Shown: positions 5,883 through 13,868 of the stretch, in pieces | How positions within the stretch are numbered: position 1 is the stretch's first letter | Layout: each line of letters opens with the position of its first letter | Source: Desulfobacula sp. | GTDB lineage: Bacteria > Desulfobacterota > Desulfobacteria > Desulfobacterales > Desulfobacteraceae | Assembly: GCA_029940235.1 (NCBI GenBank) | Contig: JAOZRI010000028.1 | Location: 1 to 13,868, forward strand | Length of the DNA: 13,868 bases | Reading direction: 5' to 3' | The notes under the pieces: generated by a model | Seen by the model: only the letters and a program-made list of their open reading frames with translations | What the model was told of the DNA's origin: nothing | The model's database searches: none | Made by a program: the position numbers and the translations under genes

Positions 5883-6896
5883 ATGAATAAAAACATATCA
5901 AAAATTATTATTATACTCTTTATTCTATCAGCCATCTTCTCTTCAGGTATTTTTTTCATTTATTCTCAAATATCTTCATTTATTAAAACACCTTTAAATC
6001 CATCAGCCAATGAAAAAATATTTATTATAAAACCGGGAGAGAGCCTTAAATCCATTGCTGCAAGCCTTGAAAAAGAATCCATAATATCAAACAACACATA
6101 TTTTACACTGTTTGCAAAATTCAAAAAAGCAGATAAACAACTTCAGGCCGGTGAATATATTTTAAGTGCCGCAAAGTCCCCCCAACAAATCCTTAGAATA
6201 CTTCAAAAAGGAAAAGTTAAATTATATAAAATAACCATCCCCGAGGGCTTGAATATAAAGGAAGTGGCTCTTCTTGTTGAAGACACCCTGCTCTGCAATA
6301 GAACAAAATTTAAAAACCTTTGCCAAAATAGACCTTTTATTAATTCCTTGGGGATAAAAGCCAAAAGCCTTGAAGGTTATCTTTTCCCAGATACCTATTT
6401 TTTTCCAAAAAACGTTTCCTGTAAAAAAATAATAGCCACAATGGTTGAACACTTTAAAAAAATTTTCACAAAGGAGTGGCAACTTAAGGCTCAGAAGATG
6501 GGTTTTTCAGTCCATGATATTGTTATCCTTGCATCAATTATTGAAAAAGAGACAGGAGATGCCTCGGAGAGGCCAATAATTGCTTCAGTATTTCATAATC
6601 GATTGAAAAAGAACATGCGTCTTGAAAGCGATCCAACTGTCATCTATGGCATAAAAAATTTTGACGGCAATATTACAAAAAAACATCTTAAAATGCTGAC
6701 CCCCTATAACACATATAAAATCAAGGGGCTTCCAATTGGGCCCATTGCAAACCCTGGTGCATTATCATTGCAGGCAGCATTAAACCCTGCCGTAACACCT
6801 TATCTTTTCTTTGTTTCAAAAAAAGACACTACCCATAAATTTTCAAAAACCATCAGGGAACATAATAAGGCTGTCAAAAAATATCAACTCCGATAA
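5883..6896 (+). CDS. mltG: endolytic murein transglycosylase MltG (YceG family)
   Basis: This 337-residue protein has an N-terminal membrane anchor (about 7-28), a LysM-like segment (about 45-110, starting IFIIKPGESLKSIA) and the YceG catalytic domain. Hallmarks are IPEGLNIKEVA (119-129), LEGYLFPDTYFF (163-174), ASIIEKETGDASERPIIASV (217-236), MRLESDPTVIYG (245-256) and the GLPIGPIANPG stretch (282-292). By comparison with E. coli MltG, Glu221 is the catalytic residue. MltG cleaves nascent peptidoglycan strands at the outer face of the inner membrane. Length and motifs are normal. The start is odd: no Shine-Dalgarno site is visible and the rnf terminator lies just before it. The upstream in-frame stop at 5877-5879 leaves no alternative start that keeps the anchor. 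Confidence 0.95.
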   Translation: MNKNISKIIIILFILSAIFSSGIFFIYSQISSFIKTPLNPSANEKIFIIKPGESLKSIAASLEKESIISNNTYFTLFAKFKKADKQLQAGEYILSAAKSPQQILRILQKGKVKLYKITIPEGLNIKEVALLVEDTLLCNRTKFKNLCQNRPFINSLGIKAKSLEGYLFPDTYFFPKNVSCKKIIATMVEHFKKIFTKEWQLKAQKMGFSVHDIVILASIIEKETGDASERPIIASVFHNRLKKNMRLESDPTVIYGIKNFDGNITKKHLKMLTPYNTYKIKGLPIGPIANPGALSLQAALNPAVTPYLFFVSKKDTTHKFSKTIREHNKAVKKYQLR

Positions 6897-6951
6897 TCCC
6901 CTCCTACCTACTCCTCCTATTTTTAAATCAACGCCTGGTCAAACAGAGTGT

Positions 6952-9096
6952 TTAAACCTTAAATTGATCCACTGTTTTATTTAGTTCTTCTGCTAACTGG
7001 CTTAAGTCATCTGCACTTGTTTGAACATCTGTACTACTATCCGACATCTGGCTTGAAGAGTGATTTACATCTGTTATATCTGTTGTTATCTCATCTGCAA
7101 GGATTGAGCTTTGATTTACACTCTCGGTTATTTCCTGAATCCCCTGGGCTGCCTGGCTGACATTGGTAGCTATCTCTTTTGTGGTGACAGACTGTTCTTC
7201 CACGGCCGCAGCAACTGTGTCCACCATCTCATTTACACTATTGATTGCATCAGCTATCTCCTTAACCTCAAGCACAGTCTCATTTGTTGAATCTTGAATA
7301 TTCTCAATTTTTTCCTTAATTTCATATGTTGCCTGTGCTGTCTGCTGGGCCAGGTTTTTGATTTCGCCTGCTACAACTGCAAAGCCTTTGCCTGCTTCCC
7401 CTGCACGGGCTGCTTCAATTGTAGCATTTAATGCAAGAAGGTTTGTTTGTTCTGAAATATCGGTAATTGTTTCCACTACCTTTCCAATAACCTGTGCCGA
7501 TGAACTTAGATTCTTTATATTGTCAGATGTTTTATTTGTTCTCTCAACAGCATTATTGCTTGTAATACGAGTTTTTTCAGTATTTTGTGCAATTTCATTA
7601 ACTGTTGCTGTCATCTCTTCAGCGGCTGCAGAGACCATATTTATATTTGTTGCAGACTGTTCCACTGCTGCTGCCACAGATGAAGTATTAGAGTTCATTT
7701 TTTGGGCTGCAGCTGCAACTGAATCAGATTTATCTGACATTATATCTGCATCATCAGACATCTGCCCGGAGATGGTTGAAAGTTCGCTGGAAGAGTTGTC
7801 AAGTTTTGCACAATTTTTAGCTATATCACTTATTATACCCTGCAGTTTATCAACAAACAGATTAAACCATTTGCCAAGCCTGCCCATCTCATTTTGTGCT
7901 GAATCATCAAGCCGTAATGTCAGATCCCCTTCTCCCTGGGCAATATCCTGCAATATTGCAATGGCTTTATTAAGAGGTCGTGTAATTAAACCTGAAATAA
8001 TTATCCCTATTGTAAGGGCAAGAACAAAGGCTACAATCACAAAAACAACCTGAACATACTTGGATTTATCAATGAGCTTTGTACTTGAAGCCATGGTTGC
8101 AGCAACACTGGAGGACAATTGTCGGCCATTTACAAGAACAGAGTTTTCAACCTTATTTATCAACCCTACAATCTCTTTTGACTTATTGTTCAACTCTCCA
8201 ACAGCTTTAATCTCATCTTTTTTGGCTTGAACCATTTTTTCAAAAAAGGAGGAGAATTCTTTTACCTGCCCAAGCATATCCTCTGTGATCTGACCTTCAG
8301 GCAATTCAACAAATTCACTGTTTATCCTGCCTTTATGCTGAATAATTTTTGCTTTTGCACTGTCCAGAGATGTTAGATTTTTTGCAGTAAAAATATCATT
8401 AATCATGGCCAGCTGCCTGTTAGATTTGGACTGGATATTCATTGCTGCCCGAACCGATGAAATAGACATTTCAGATACCATCATCATTTCATCCATCCTG
8501 TCGCCTATTCCAGTTTCAGAAAAGATCTTATCAATACTGTCTGCACTGTTGGAAAGCAGATCCTGATTCTGCATCAATTTTGCAAAACTATTTTTAACCG
8601 AGCTGATTTCCTCTTCAATTGCAGCAACAGATGCATCCACACTTGCATCCACAGAATCTACAGTAAGCTTGGTAAGCTTTTTCAAAATTACGATATTTGT
8701 TTCCAAAAGTTGGTTTAATCTCTTTAAAGACAATACCTGATTTTGTTTGTATTCAACAAGCTCTTTTGTTGCCAGAGTAATTTGCTGCATCTCTTTAGAT
8801 GCTGAATCAGGTTTTTGGCTCATTGTTGACAGAGTGGTTTTTATTTTCTCTAACTCTTCCAGATTTATATCACCCAGAATTTGAGTAATCATTTTACGTA
8901 TGGGAATAAGTTGCTGTATGCTATTATTTTGAATGGATATATTCTCAGTTACATCAGCAGTTGTATTGGTCATGGCACTCATTATGCGGGAGAGAGAGAA
9001 GACTCCGGCGCCACCTGAAATACCGGTGAGAATAGCACATATCAAAAATCCGCCGATCAATTGTACCTTTAAAGAAGTTTTAGACAAAAAAGACAC
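6952..9096 (-). CDS. methyl-accepting chemotaxis protein with large helical sensor
   Basis: This 714-residue transducer uses a GTG start with a strong Shine-Dalgarno site (9105-9113). Order: first membrane helix (about 12-36), periplasmic region of about 310 residues (37-345), second membrane helix (about 347-371), HAMP domain (about 372-425), then the cytoplasmic signalling coiled coil with the conserved hairpin tip around residues 545-585 ([20 protein letters not shown]). Glu/Gln pairs at 493-494 and 633-635 look like adaptation sites. It ends VDQFKV with no CheR-docking pentapeptide. The sensor region is predicted all-helical, lacks obvious Cache or PAS motifs and is longer than a single four-helix bundle, so it may be of the helical bimodular type; the ligand is unknown. 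No che genes lie nearby. It converges on mltG with 55 bases between them and no clear terminator. Confidence 0.95.
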   Translation of the reverse strand: MSFLSKTSLKVQLIGGFLICAILTGISGGAGVFSLSRIMSAMTNTTADVTENISIQNNSIQQLIPIRKMITQILGDINLEELEKIKTTLSTMSQKPDSASKEMQQITLATKELVEYKQNQVLSLKRLNQLLETNIVILKKLTKLTVDSVDASVDASVAAIEEEISSVKNSFAKLMQNQDLLSNSADSIDKIFSETGIGDRMDEMMMVSEMSISSVRAAMNIQSKSNRQLAMINDIFTAKNLTSLDSAKAKIIQHKGRINSEFVELPEGQITEDMLGQVKEFSSFFEKMVQAKKDEIKAVGELNNKSKEIVGLINKVENSVLVNGRQLSSSVAATMASSTKLIDKSKYVQVVFVIVAFVLALTIGIIISGLITRPLNKAIAILQDIAQGEGDLTLRLDDSAQNEMGRLGKWFNLFVDKLQGIISDIAKNCAKLDNSSSELSTISGQMSDDADIMSDKSDSVAAAAQKMNSNTSSVAAAVEQSATNINMVSAAAEEMTATVNEIAQNTEKTRITSNNAVERTNKTSDNIKNLSSSAQVIGKVVETITDISEQTNLLALNATIEAARAGEAGKGFAVVAGEIKNLAQQTAQATYEIKEKIENIQDSTNETVLEVKEIADAINSVNEMVDTVAAAVEEQSVTTKEIATNVSQAAQGIQEITESVNQSSILADEITTDITDVNHSSSQMSDSSTDVQTSADDLSQLAEELNKTVDQFKV

Positions 9097-9117
9097 GATT
9101 TATACCCTCCTTTGAAA

Positions 9118-9146
9118 ATTATAATATAGAATCATATATGGTTCAA
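9118..9146 (-). promoter_or_regulatory. sigma-70-type promoter of the chemoreceptor gene
   Basis: On the minus strand TTGAAC (9141-9146) is followed after exactly 17 bases by a perfect TATAAT (9118-9123). The predicted start near 9111 would give a very short leader that begins at the Shine-Dalgarno site. A sigma-28 type chemotaxis promoter is not evident. Confidence 0.6.
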
Positions 9147-9159
9147 AGACACCTGCATA

Positions 9160-9227
9160 TTTATTGCAATTACAGATTTTATTTTTCAGTGGTATTGATA
9201 GTTTATTGCAAAATTATTGAAATCAAT
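9160..9227. promoter_or_regulatory. paired TTTATTGCAA direct repeats between divergent genes
   Basis: TTTATTGCAA occurs at 9160-9169 and again at 9202-9211, 42 bases apart, which is close to four helical turns. A small palindrome ATTGA-AA-TCAAT lies at 9216-9227. They sit upstream of both the chemoreceptor promoter and the kinase promoter and could be regulator binding sites. The region is very AT-rich, so chance is a real alternative. Confidence 0.3.
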
Positions 9228-9268
9228 CAAGAGAAGATTGTATTTTTTACTTTCATTGTTCAAAAGTA

Positions 9269-9297
9269 TTGATTTATTTGATTAAAATATCTATAAA
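9269..9297 (+). promoter_or_regulatory. probable promoter of the HDOD-kinase operon
   Basis: TTGATT (9269-9274) is followed after 17 bases by TATAAA (9292-9297). Transcription would start near 9304 and give a leader of about 53 bases. The surrounding 240-base gap is very AT-rich, so other weak promoters are possible. Confidence 0.5.
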
Positions 9298-9356
9298 TAT
9301 AGGAAGTTTATTATATTTTAGATAAAATTTAACCTTTTTATTATAAATTTTGGATA

Positions 9357-11501
9357 ATGGCAAAAAAAAATATATTTGAAACAATAAAACAATCTAATAA
9401 CCTTCCACAATTACCACAGGTCATGGTAAAGCTCATCAAAGCCTGCAATAGTGACCAAACAAAAATTGAAGAATTGATACAAATTATCTCCATTGATCCT
9501 GGCTTAACTTCTAAACTCATACAGATTATAGGCTCCCCCTATATAAATCTACCAAAAGAAGTCAACAGTATCAAAACTGCTGTTGTATATCTTGGCATGG
9601 ATACCATTAGAAATATCGCCATAAGTACATCAGCAATGCATTTTTTTAAAATTGCGAAATCAGTTCCTGAATTTAATATCAATAAATTCTGGTACCACTC
9701 TTATAAATGCGGGGTTATAGCCAGGACAATGGCTGAAGAGGAAAACCTGGCCAATCCCGATGAATTTTTTCTGGCAGGTTTGCTCCATGATATCGGCAGG
9801 CTGGTACTGCTGGAAAATTTTCCCGATGAATATCAAGAAATCCTAAAAACCAATTCCACTGAAAACCAGATCCTTGCTGCTGAATTAGAAGAATTTGATA
9901 CTGATACTGCGCAAATAAGTGCCTGGATCTTTAAACAGTGGGATTTAAACCCTCTGCTTGCAGACTCTGTTTTATTTATCAATGAAAGTATTGAACAGAT
10001 TGAAAGCGCCCTCTCCCATGTAAAAATTATCTTTATTTCAAATTTGCTGGCACGCCAGGATACAGTTGAAAAAGCATCAGATATCATCTCTTTGACAGAC
10101 ATCTCTGAATCAAGACTTACAGAACTAGTCAAAAGTGCAGAAGAAGAAGTGCAGACCATGGCCAAAAGCCTTGGCATAAATATGGATGATACCTTAGATA
10201 CAAGGTCTGAAGAGCAATTATCATCCCAGATAAAAGATCTGTCCCTGTTTTATGGTACTCTGCAAAACCTGCTGCATGCAAAAGAGATTGATTCAATTTT
10301 TAACATAACCCAAAACGGCTTTAAAATTATCTTTAATATTCCCAGAATGTTTTATTTTATGCTTGATGAGAAAAAAAAATTTTTAACTGGATTTTCGCAT
10401 AAATATGATAAAGCCCATAACATTATCAAAAACATTGCTCTGCCAGTTACAAGAGGGACAAGCCTTATCGTAAAATGTGTCAAAGAGCAAAAGGTTCTAA
10501 ACAGCTTAAATAAAAAGAGAGATCAAAAGCCTGCAATTTCTGACACACAGATCATCAGACTGCTTGAAACAAAAGGATTTTATTGTATTCCCATATCTTC
10601 ATCAGATACTACAATTGGTGTAATGGTATTAGGGGTTGATAAAACCATCGCAAAAGCCCTTGAAGATAATCAGGAGTTAGTAAAACTTTTTTCAAAACAG
10701 ACCAGTGTCTGTATTCAAAATATCAGGTACTATAATGATTATGCCAGCAATATCCATGAAAAAAAGATGCAGGCCTACTCCACCATGACAGACAAGATTA
10801 TCCATGAGATAAACAACCCGATTGCAATTATTAAAAATTATATTGAAACCCTTGGTTTGAAACTGCCGGACAAACATCCTGCCCAGGAAGAACTTGTGGT
10901 GATCAACGAAGAGATGAGCCGGGTTGCAGGTTTGTTAAGCAGGCTTAGAAGTTTCTCAAGCCCAACCATTGAAGGATTTGAATTTGTAGATATTAATACT
11001 CTTTGTAAAAGCATATTTGAAATTTTACAAAAATCCATACTTTTACCAAGACAGATTGAAGCATCCATCAACCTTGACCCTGAAATCCCCAAAATTAAAA
11101 CCGACCAGAATGGAATAAAACAGATTTTTATCAATCTGGTGAAAAATGCAGCAGAAGCCCTGAGTTCAAGCAGTGTTCAAGATGGTAAAATTACAATCTC
11201 CACACGGTTTGTATCAAATTCAGCAAAAATACTGATTGACGAAAAAAAACGGATCCCGGGAAATATTGAATTAGAGATTGCAGACAATGGACCGGGGATT
11301 GATGAAAAATTAAAAAAGACACTGTTTGAACCCTATACAACAACAAAAGATAAAACTTCCAATTCAGGCCTTGGTCTCTCCATTGTCCACTCCATTGTAA
11401 AAGAGTTAAATGGGAAAATTGCCTGCGAAACCAAACCTGGCACCGGAACAAGTTTTATCATAACTTTGCCGGTTAATTCGTCAAAAAAAAATATTAGGTA
11501 A
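9357..11501 (+). CDS. HDOD-GAF-histidine kinase hybrid sensor
   Basis: This is a 714-residue soluble protein with three modules. An HDOD domain (about 12-215) begins with the family signature LPQLPQVMVKL and contains GLLHDIGRL (H144, D145); HDOD domains resemble HD phosphohydrolases but are usually non-catalytic signalling or partner-binding modules. A GAF-like sensor segment follows (about 295-455). The C-terminal kinase has an H-box IIHEINNPIAII with phospho-accepting His483, an N-box FINLVKNAAEAL (Asn597), the G1 motif DNGPGID (643-649) and the G2 motif GLGLSIV (671-677), so all ATP-binding boxes are intact. There is no membrane segment and no receiver domain, and no response regulator is encoded nearby. 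The start lacks a good Shine-Dalgarno site, but an in-frame stop just upstream and the normal HDOD N-terminus support it. It heads a probable operon of four genes. Confidence 0.92.
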   Translation: MAKKNIFETIKQSNNLPQLPQVMVKLIKACNSDQTKIEELIQIISIDPGLTSKLIQIIGSPYINLPKEVNSIKTAVVYLGMDTIRNIAISTSAMHFFKIAKSVPEFNINKFWYHSYKCGVIARTMAEEENLANPDEFFLAGLLHDIGRLVLLENFPDEYQEILKTNSTENQILAAELEEFDTDTAQISAWIFKQWDLNPLLADSVLFINESIEQIESALSHVKIIFISNLLARQDTVEKASDIISLTDISESRLTELVKSAEEEVQTMAKSLGINMDDTLDTRSEEQLSSQIKDLSLFYGTLQNLLHAKEIDSIFNITQNGFKIIFNIPRMFYFMLDEKKKFLTGFSHKYDKAHNIIKNIALPVTRGTSLIVKCVKEQKVLNSLNKKRDQKPAISDTQIIRLLETKGFYCIPISSSDTTIGVMVLGVDKTIAKALEDNQELVKLFSKQTSVCIQNIRYYNDYASNIHEKKMQAYSTMTDKIIHEINNPIAIIKNYIETLGLKLPDKHPAQEELVVINEEMSRVAGLLSRLRSFSSPTIEGFEFVDINTLCKSIFEILQKSILLPRQIEASINLDPEIPKIKTDQNGIKQIFINLVKNAAEALSSSSVQDGKITISTRFVSNSAKILIDEKKRIPGNIELEIADNGPGIDEKLKKTLFEPYTTTKDKTSNSGLGLSIVHSIVKELNGKIACETKPGTGTSFIITLPVNSSKKNIR

Positions 11502-11513
11502 AGGTTGTAAAAA

Positions 11514-12476
11514 TTGCAGAATACAACAATAACAAAAATGGTTGAGCCTTTAAAAACCGGTGAGCTTCTTGTAAAAGAAGGTCTAATAAGCCTTGGAGAT
11601 ATTGATTTAGCACTCTCCATCCAGGAAGAGAAAAATCAATCTTTAAACCTGAACAGACCCAGGCTTCTTGGAATGATTTTATGCAACTTGAACCTGATAA
11701 CACCAACGGACAATTATTACGTTCTTCACAAGTACAATAAACTGATGTCAATTCAATCAACATTGATTGAAAACAGCATGCTTTCAAAAGATCTGGTGTT
11801 AAAAACACAACAGGAGTCCCAACAGCATGACATCCCGTTTATAAGCTGCCTTCTTAAGCCAGGCCGTATTTCAACCACAAAGATGCAGCAACTGTTATTT
11901 GATTTATTCCATATACCCTTTAGATCCATCTCTGATTTTATTTTTAGTCAGAAAGATAGAAAACAGCTTATTCAGATATTAGATCAAGACAACTCCAGAG
12001 AAAACAGAATTATACCACTGGTTTTAAAGGATAATACCATATTATTCGGCATTACAGACCCACAAAATATACTATTCATAGGAAGATTAAATGATCAATT
12101 CCCCCAATACAGGTTTAAAACACTGTTCATCCCTTTTTCAGATTATTTAAATGTTTCAAAAACAATATATGATTCCAATATAAAATCTGCACCTTTAGTA
12201 AAAGAAAAATCCTTAGACCTCTCTCTGCTTTTAAATTTTAAAACATCCATTAAAAACCCTGAAACAGATAATAAATCCATTGAAACACTGTATGAGCGCT
12301 ACGAATTGTTGCGGCTATTGAGTGGGAATACAAAACGGGAGAATCATTTAAATGAGTTTAACACCTTTATTATGCACTCCCATAAAACCATTACTGCACA
12401 ATATAAAAATCAAAATATTGAATTCTCCTTGAAAAAACAGGGCAGGAGTGTCAAACTAATTGCATTTCCCCTATAA
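11514..12476 (+). CDS. stand-alone GspE/MshE N-terminal-like protein, no ATPase
   Basis: This 320-residue protein uses TTG 11514 (AAGG at 11501-11504, nine bases between). ATG 11538 is an alternative start but has no Shine-Dalgarno site. Residues 14-38 (TGELLVKEGLISLGDIDLAL onward to IQ) fit the spacing of the MshEN motif found at the N-terminus of type II secretion and type IV pilus ATPases, which can bind cyclic di-GMP. A second, looser copy starts at RLLGMIL (50-56), a further related segment spans about 86-140, and 165-220 resembles the alpha/beta end of that domain (IIPLVLKDNTILFGITDPQN). The Walker A, Walker B and zinc motifs of GspE/PilB are all absent, so it cannot be a secretion ATPase. 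The usual leading Arg-Leu of the first motif is Lys-Thr, so ligand binding is uncertain. It lies 12 bases after the kinase gene. Confidence 0.75.
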   Translation: MQNTTITKMVEPLKTGELLVKEGLISLGDIDLALSIQEEKNQSLNLNRPRLLGMILCNLNLITPTDNYYVLHKYNKLMSIQSTLIENSMLSKDLVLKTQQESQQHDIPFISCLLKPGRISTTKMQQLLFDLFHIPFRSISDFIFSQKDRKQLIQILDQDNSRENRIIPLVLKDNTILFGITDPQNILFIGRLNDQFPQYRFKTLFIPFSDYLNVSKTIYDSNIKSAPLVKEKSLDLSLLLNFKTSIKNPETDNKSIETLYERYELLRLLSGNTKRENHLNEFNTFIMHSHKTITAQYKNQNIEFSLKKQGRSVKLIAFPL

Positions 12477-12492
12477 CAGGTAAAACATCATT

Positions 12493-13560
12493 ATGGCAAG
12501 AATAATTACAATCACCAGTGGCAAAGGCGGTGTAGGAAAAACCAGCATCAGTCTTAATTTATCTTTGTCTCTTGCATCAAAAGGATATAAAGTATGTCTG
12601 TTTGATGCTGACCTTGGCCTTGCCAATGTTAATATTCTGACAGGCATATACCCGAAAAAAGATCTTGAGCATGTGATTAGCGGGCAATTTAATTTAAATG
12701 ACATCATTATCAAAGATTTCCAGGGAATAGATATTATCCCTGGCAGCTCTGGCGTTAAAAAAATTGCAGATCTTACCCAGACACAGACTGGCACCCTTAT
12801 CAGTGCATTCTTAGATCTTGAAGAATATGATTATTTTATCTTTGATACTTCAGCCGGAATCTCTTCCCAGGTTCTGTCATTCTGCATGGCATCCCATGAA
12901 ATTATTCTCATTGCAACCTGTGAGCCAACATCGCTTACCGATGCATATTCCATGCTCAAGGTGTTATCAAAATATGGATATGACTGTCCTGTCAAAATTG
13001 TTATTAACCAGGTGAAATCCGGCAGGGCTGCCCAAAAAGCATATACCCAGTTAAAGGATACTGTAAATAAATTTCTCCTGCTTAAAGTGCTGCCTCTGGG
13101 AATTATGGCATCGGACAAAAACGTCAGAGCTGCTGTCATATCACAAACCCCGTTCTTCATGCTTTTTCCCGATACAATTGCTTCAAAGTGTATAAATTCC
13201 ATTTCAAAGAAATTAATAGAAAGCCCAGGGATTTATGGCGATATACCCCTTGAGTTATTCTGGGACAAGTGTCTATCCTTTCTTGACAGACATCGTAAAC
13301 CCAAAAAAGAGCCTGTCTCTTTTGAAAAACCGGATATAAAACCAGGCAAAGAATCAGACAATAAAGATAAAACTGACGAGCTGAAAATCAGCCAGGGATT
13401 TAAAAAAACACTCTCCCGTATTGAATCAAGGCTCTCTTTTCTGACAAAAGAGGTGGAAGAGATAAAAAAACTTCTCAAAAAAGATAAAAAAACGCAAGCC
13501 CCGCCTGAAGCAAAAGAGATATCCCTTGATTTTGAATCCTGGCTTAAAAAAGAGTCTTAA
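12493..13560 (+). CDS. MinD/FlhG-like ParA-family ATPase with coiled-coil tail
   Basis: This is 355 residues. The deviant Walker A motif KGGVGKTS (11-18, signature Lys11 and Lys16) is at the extreme N-terminus. It is followed by the switch motif DADLGLANVNILTG (38-51), Walker B FIFDTSAG (115-122) and the VINQVKSG guanine/adenine-side motif (170-177). These mark the MinD/FlhG group of dimerising ATPases that position structures at poles or membranes. The N-terminal DQA-type motif by which FlhG stimulates FlhF is absent, and no FlhF or flagellar gene is nearby. Residues 268-355 form a charged Lys/Glu-rich extension with a likely coiled coil (303-332), ending LDFESWLKKES. No MinD-type amphipathic membrane-targeting helix is obvious. 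It starts 16 bases after the GspE-N-like gene, so the two are probably co-transcribed. Confidence 0.9.
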   Translation: MARIITITSGKGGVGKTSISLNLSLSLASKGYKVCLFDADLGLANVNILTGIYPKKDLEHVISGQFNLNDIIIKDFQGIDIIPGSSGVKKIADLTQTQTGTLISAFLDLEEYDYFIFDTSAGISSQVLSFCMASHEIILIATCEPTSLTDAYSMLKVLSKYGYDCPVKIVINQVKSGRAAQKAYTQLKDTVNKFLLLKVLPLGIMASDKNVRAAVISQTPFFMLFPDTIASKCINSISKKLIESPGIYGDIPLELFWDKCLSFLDRHRKPKKEPVSFEKPDIKPGKESDNKDKTDELKISQGFKKTLSRIESRLSFLTKEVEEIKKLLKKDKKTQAPPEAKEISLDFESWLKKES

Positions 13561-13572
13561 AGAGGATACTTT

Positions 13573-13868
13573 GTGAAATCCACTGCCCTTGAGGTTAATC
13601 TATCTGACACAAAAACCGATGTTGTAATTGATCCTGAGTATCAGGTTCTCCTTGATATTGTTTCATCCTATGTTGGAATCTTCAACAGGATGAATATTTT
13701 TTTGCAAGAGTTATCCCATCCCTACAAAAACTGGGAGTTTATTGTCAGTGAAGCAAGGCATTTTTCTTTGCAGAACTTTCATCTGTATAAAGGTCATACA
13801 GATGGTGATAAAGCTTTGGCTGTTTTTGTTGATATCTTTCTCAAAGCTTTTGAATCAGATTCAAATTT
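13573..13868 (+). CDS. N-terminal part of an unidentified protein, cut by the window end
   Basis: A GTG start with a good site (GAGGA at 13562-13566) lies 12 bases after the MinD-like gene and opens a frame that runs to the window edge (98 codons visible). The sequence contains YQVLLDIVSSYVGIFNRM, LSHPYKNWEFIV and ARHFSLQNFHLYK, with no signal peptide or membrane segment. From memory it resembles the N-terminal extension of a large PEP/pyruvate-binding-domain protein found in Desulfobacterota, but no catalytic part is visible and I hold this loosely. Spacing suggests it belongs to the same operon as the three genes before it. Confidence 0.7.
   Translation, partial: MKSTALEVNLSDTKTDVVIDPEYQVLLDIVSSYVGIFNRMNIFLQELSHPYKNWEFIVSEARHFSLQNFHLYKGHTDGDKALAVFVDIFLKAFESDSN

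Noticed and set aside
5883..5885. The rnf terminator region as a riboswitch controlling mltG
   Set aside because: The leader before the hairpin is AT-rich simple repeat with no alternative stem or recognisable aptamer; a plain operon terminator explains it.
6897..6951. Possible shared terminator between convergent mltG and the chemoreceptor gene
   Set aside because: The gap has a CTCCTAC-type pyrimidine run and a GTTTAAAC palindrome but no GC-rich stem with a T-run on either strand.
7358..8053. 231-codon open frame on the plus strand inside the chemoreceptor gene
   Set aside because: It is antisense to the conserved signalling domain, has low-complexity Ala/Ser/Ile composition caused by that domain's codons and has no ribosome binding site; the minus-strand protein is unmistakable.

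Overview
The window looks like AT-rich chromosomal DNA from a mesophilic, anaerobic, sulfate-reducer-type Desulfobacterota, most like Desulfobacteraceae. This is inferred from the gene style, not from a phylogenetic marker. The main pointers are a membrane-anchored tetraheme cytochrome c3 directly in front of an rnf cluster, an HDOD/GAF sensor kinase and a large chemoreceptor. I see no insertion sequences, phage genes or CRISPR arrays.

Left end (1-360): a tRNA-Asn(GTT) on the minus strand with encoded CCA, its own promoter and a strong terminator. A promoter facing right lies close behind it. Rnf region (375-5867): a small protein of unknown function, an RseC-family membrane protein, a membrane-anchored tetraheme cytochrome c3 and rnfC, rnfD, rnfG, rnfE, rnfA in tight, partly overlapping order, closed by a strong terminator. 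Rnf is an ion-pumping membrane complex that normally links reduced ferredoxin (entering at RnfB) to NAD+ (at RnfC). Here rnfB is absent from the cluster, RnfC has lost the glycine-rich FMN/NADH loop and the following acidic motif, and RnfD has Ala where the covalent-FMN Thr normally sits. RnfG keeps its flavinylation motif, RnfA and RnfE keep their Cys pairs, and RnfC keeps both 4Fe-4S motifs. The simplest reading is a variant Rnf that exchanges electrons with the periplasmic cytochrome rather than with NAD(H). This is the most interesting system in the window.

Middle (5883-9096): an endolytic murein transglycosylase (mltG) begins right behind the rnf terminator. A convergent chemoreceptor gene on the minus strand has a good promoter and a large, apparently all-helical periplasmic sensor.

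Right (9357-13868): a probable signalling operon of an HDOD-GAF-histidine kinase, a stand-alone protein resembling the GspE/MshE N-terminal domain without its ATPase, a MinD/FlhG-like ATPase with a charged coiled-coil tail, and the start of a further gene cut by the window edge. The absence of a response regulator, of FlhF and of a secretion or pilus ATPase suggests a polarity or localisation signalling module that I do not recognise as described.
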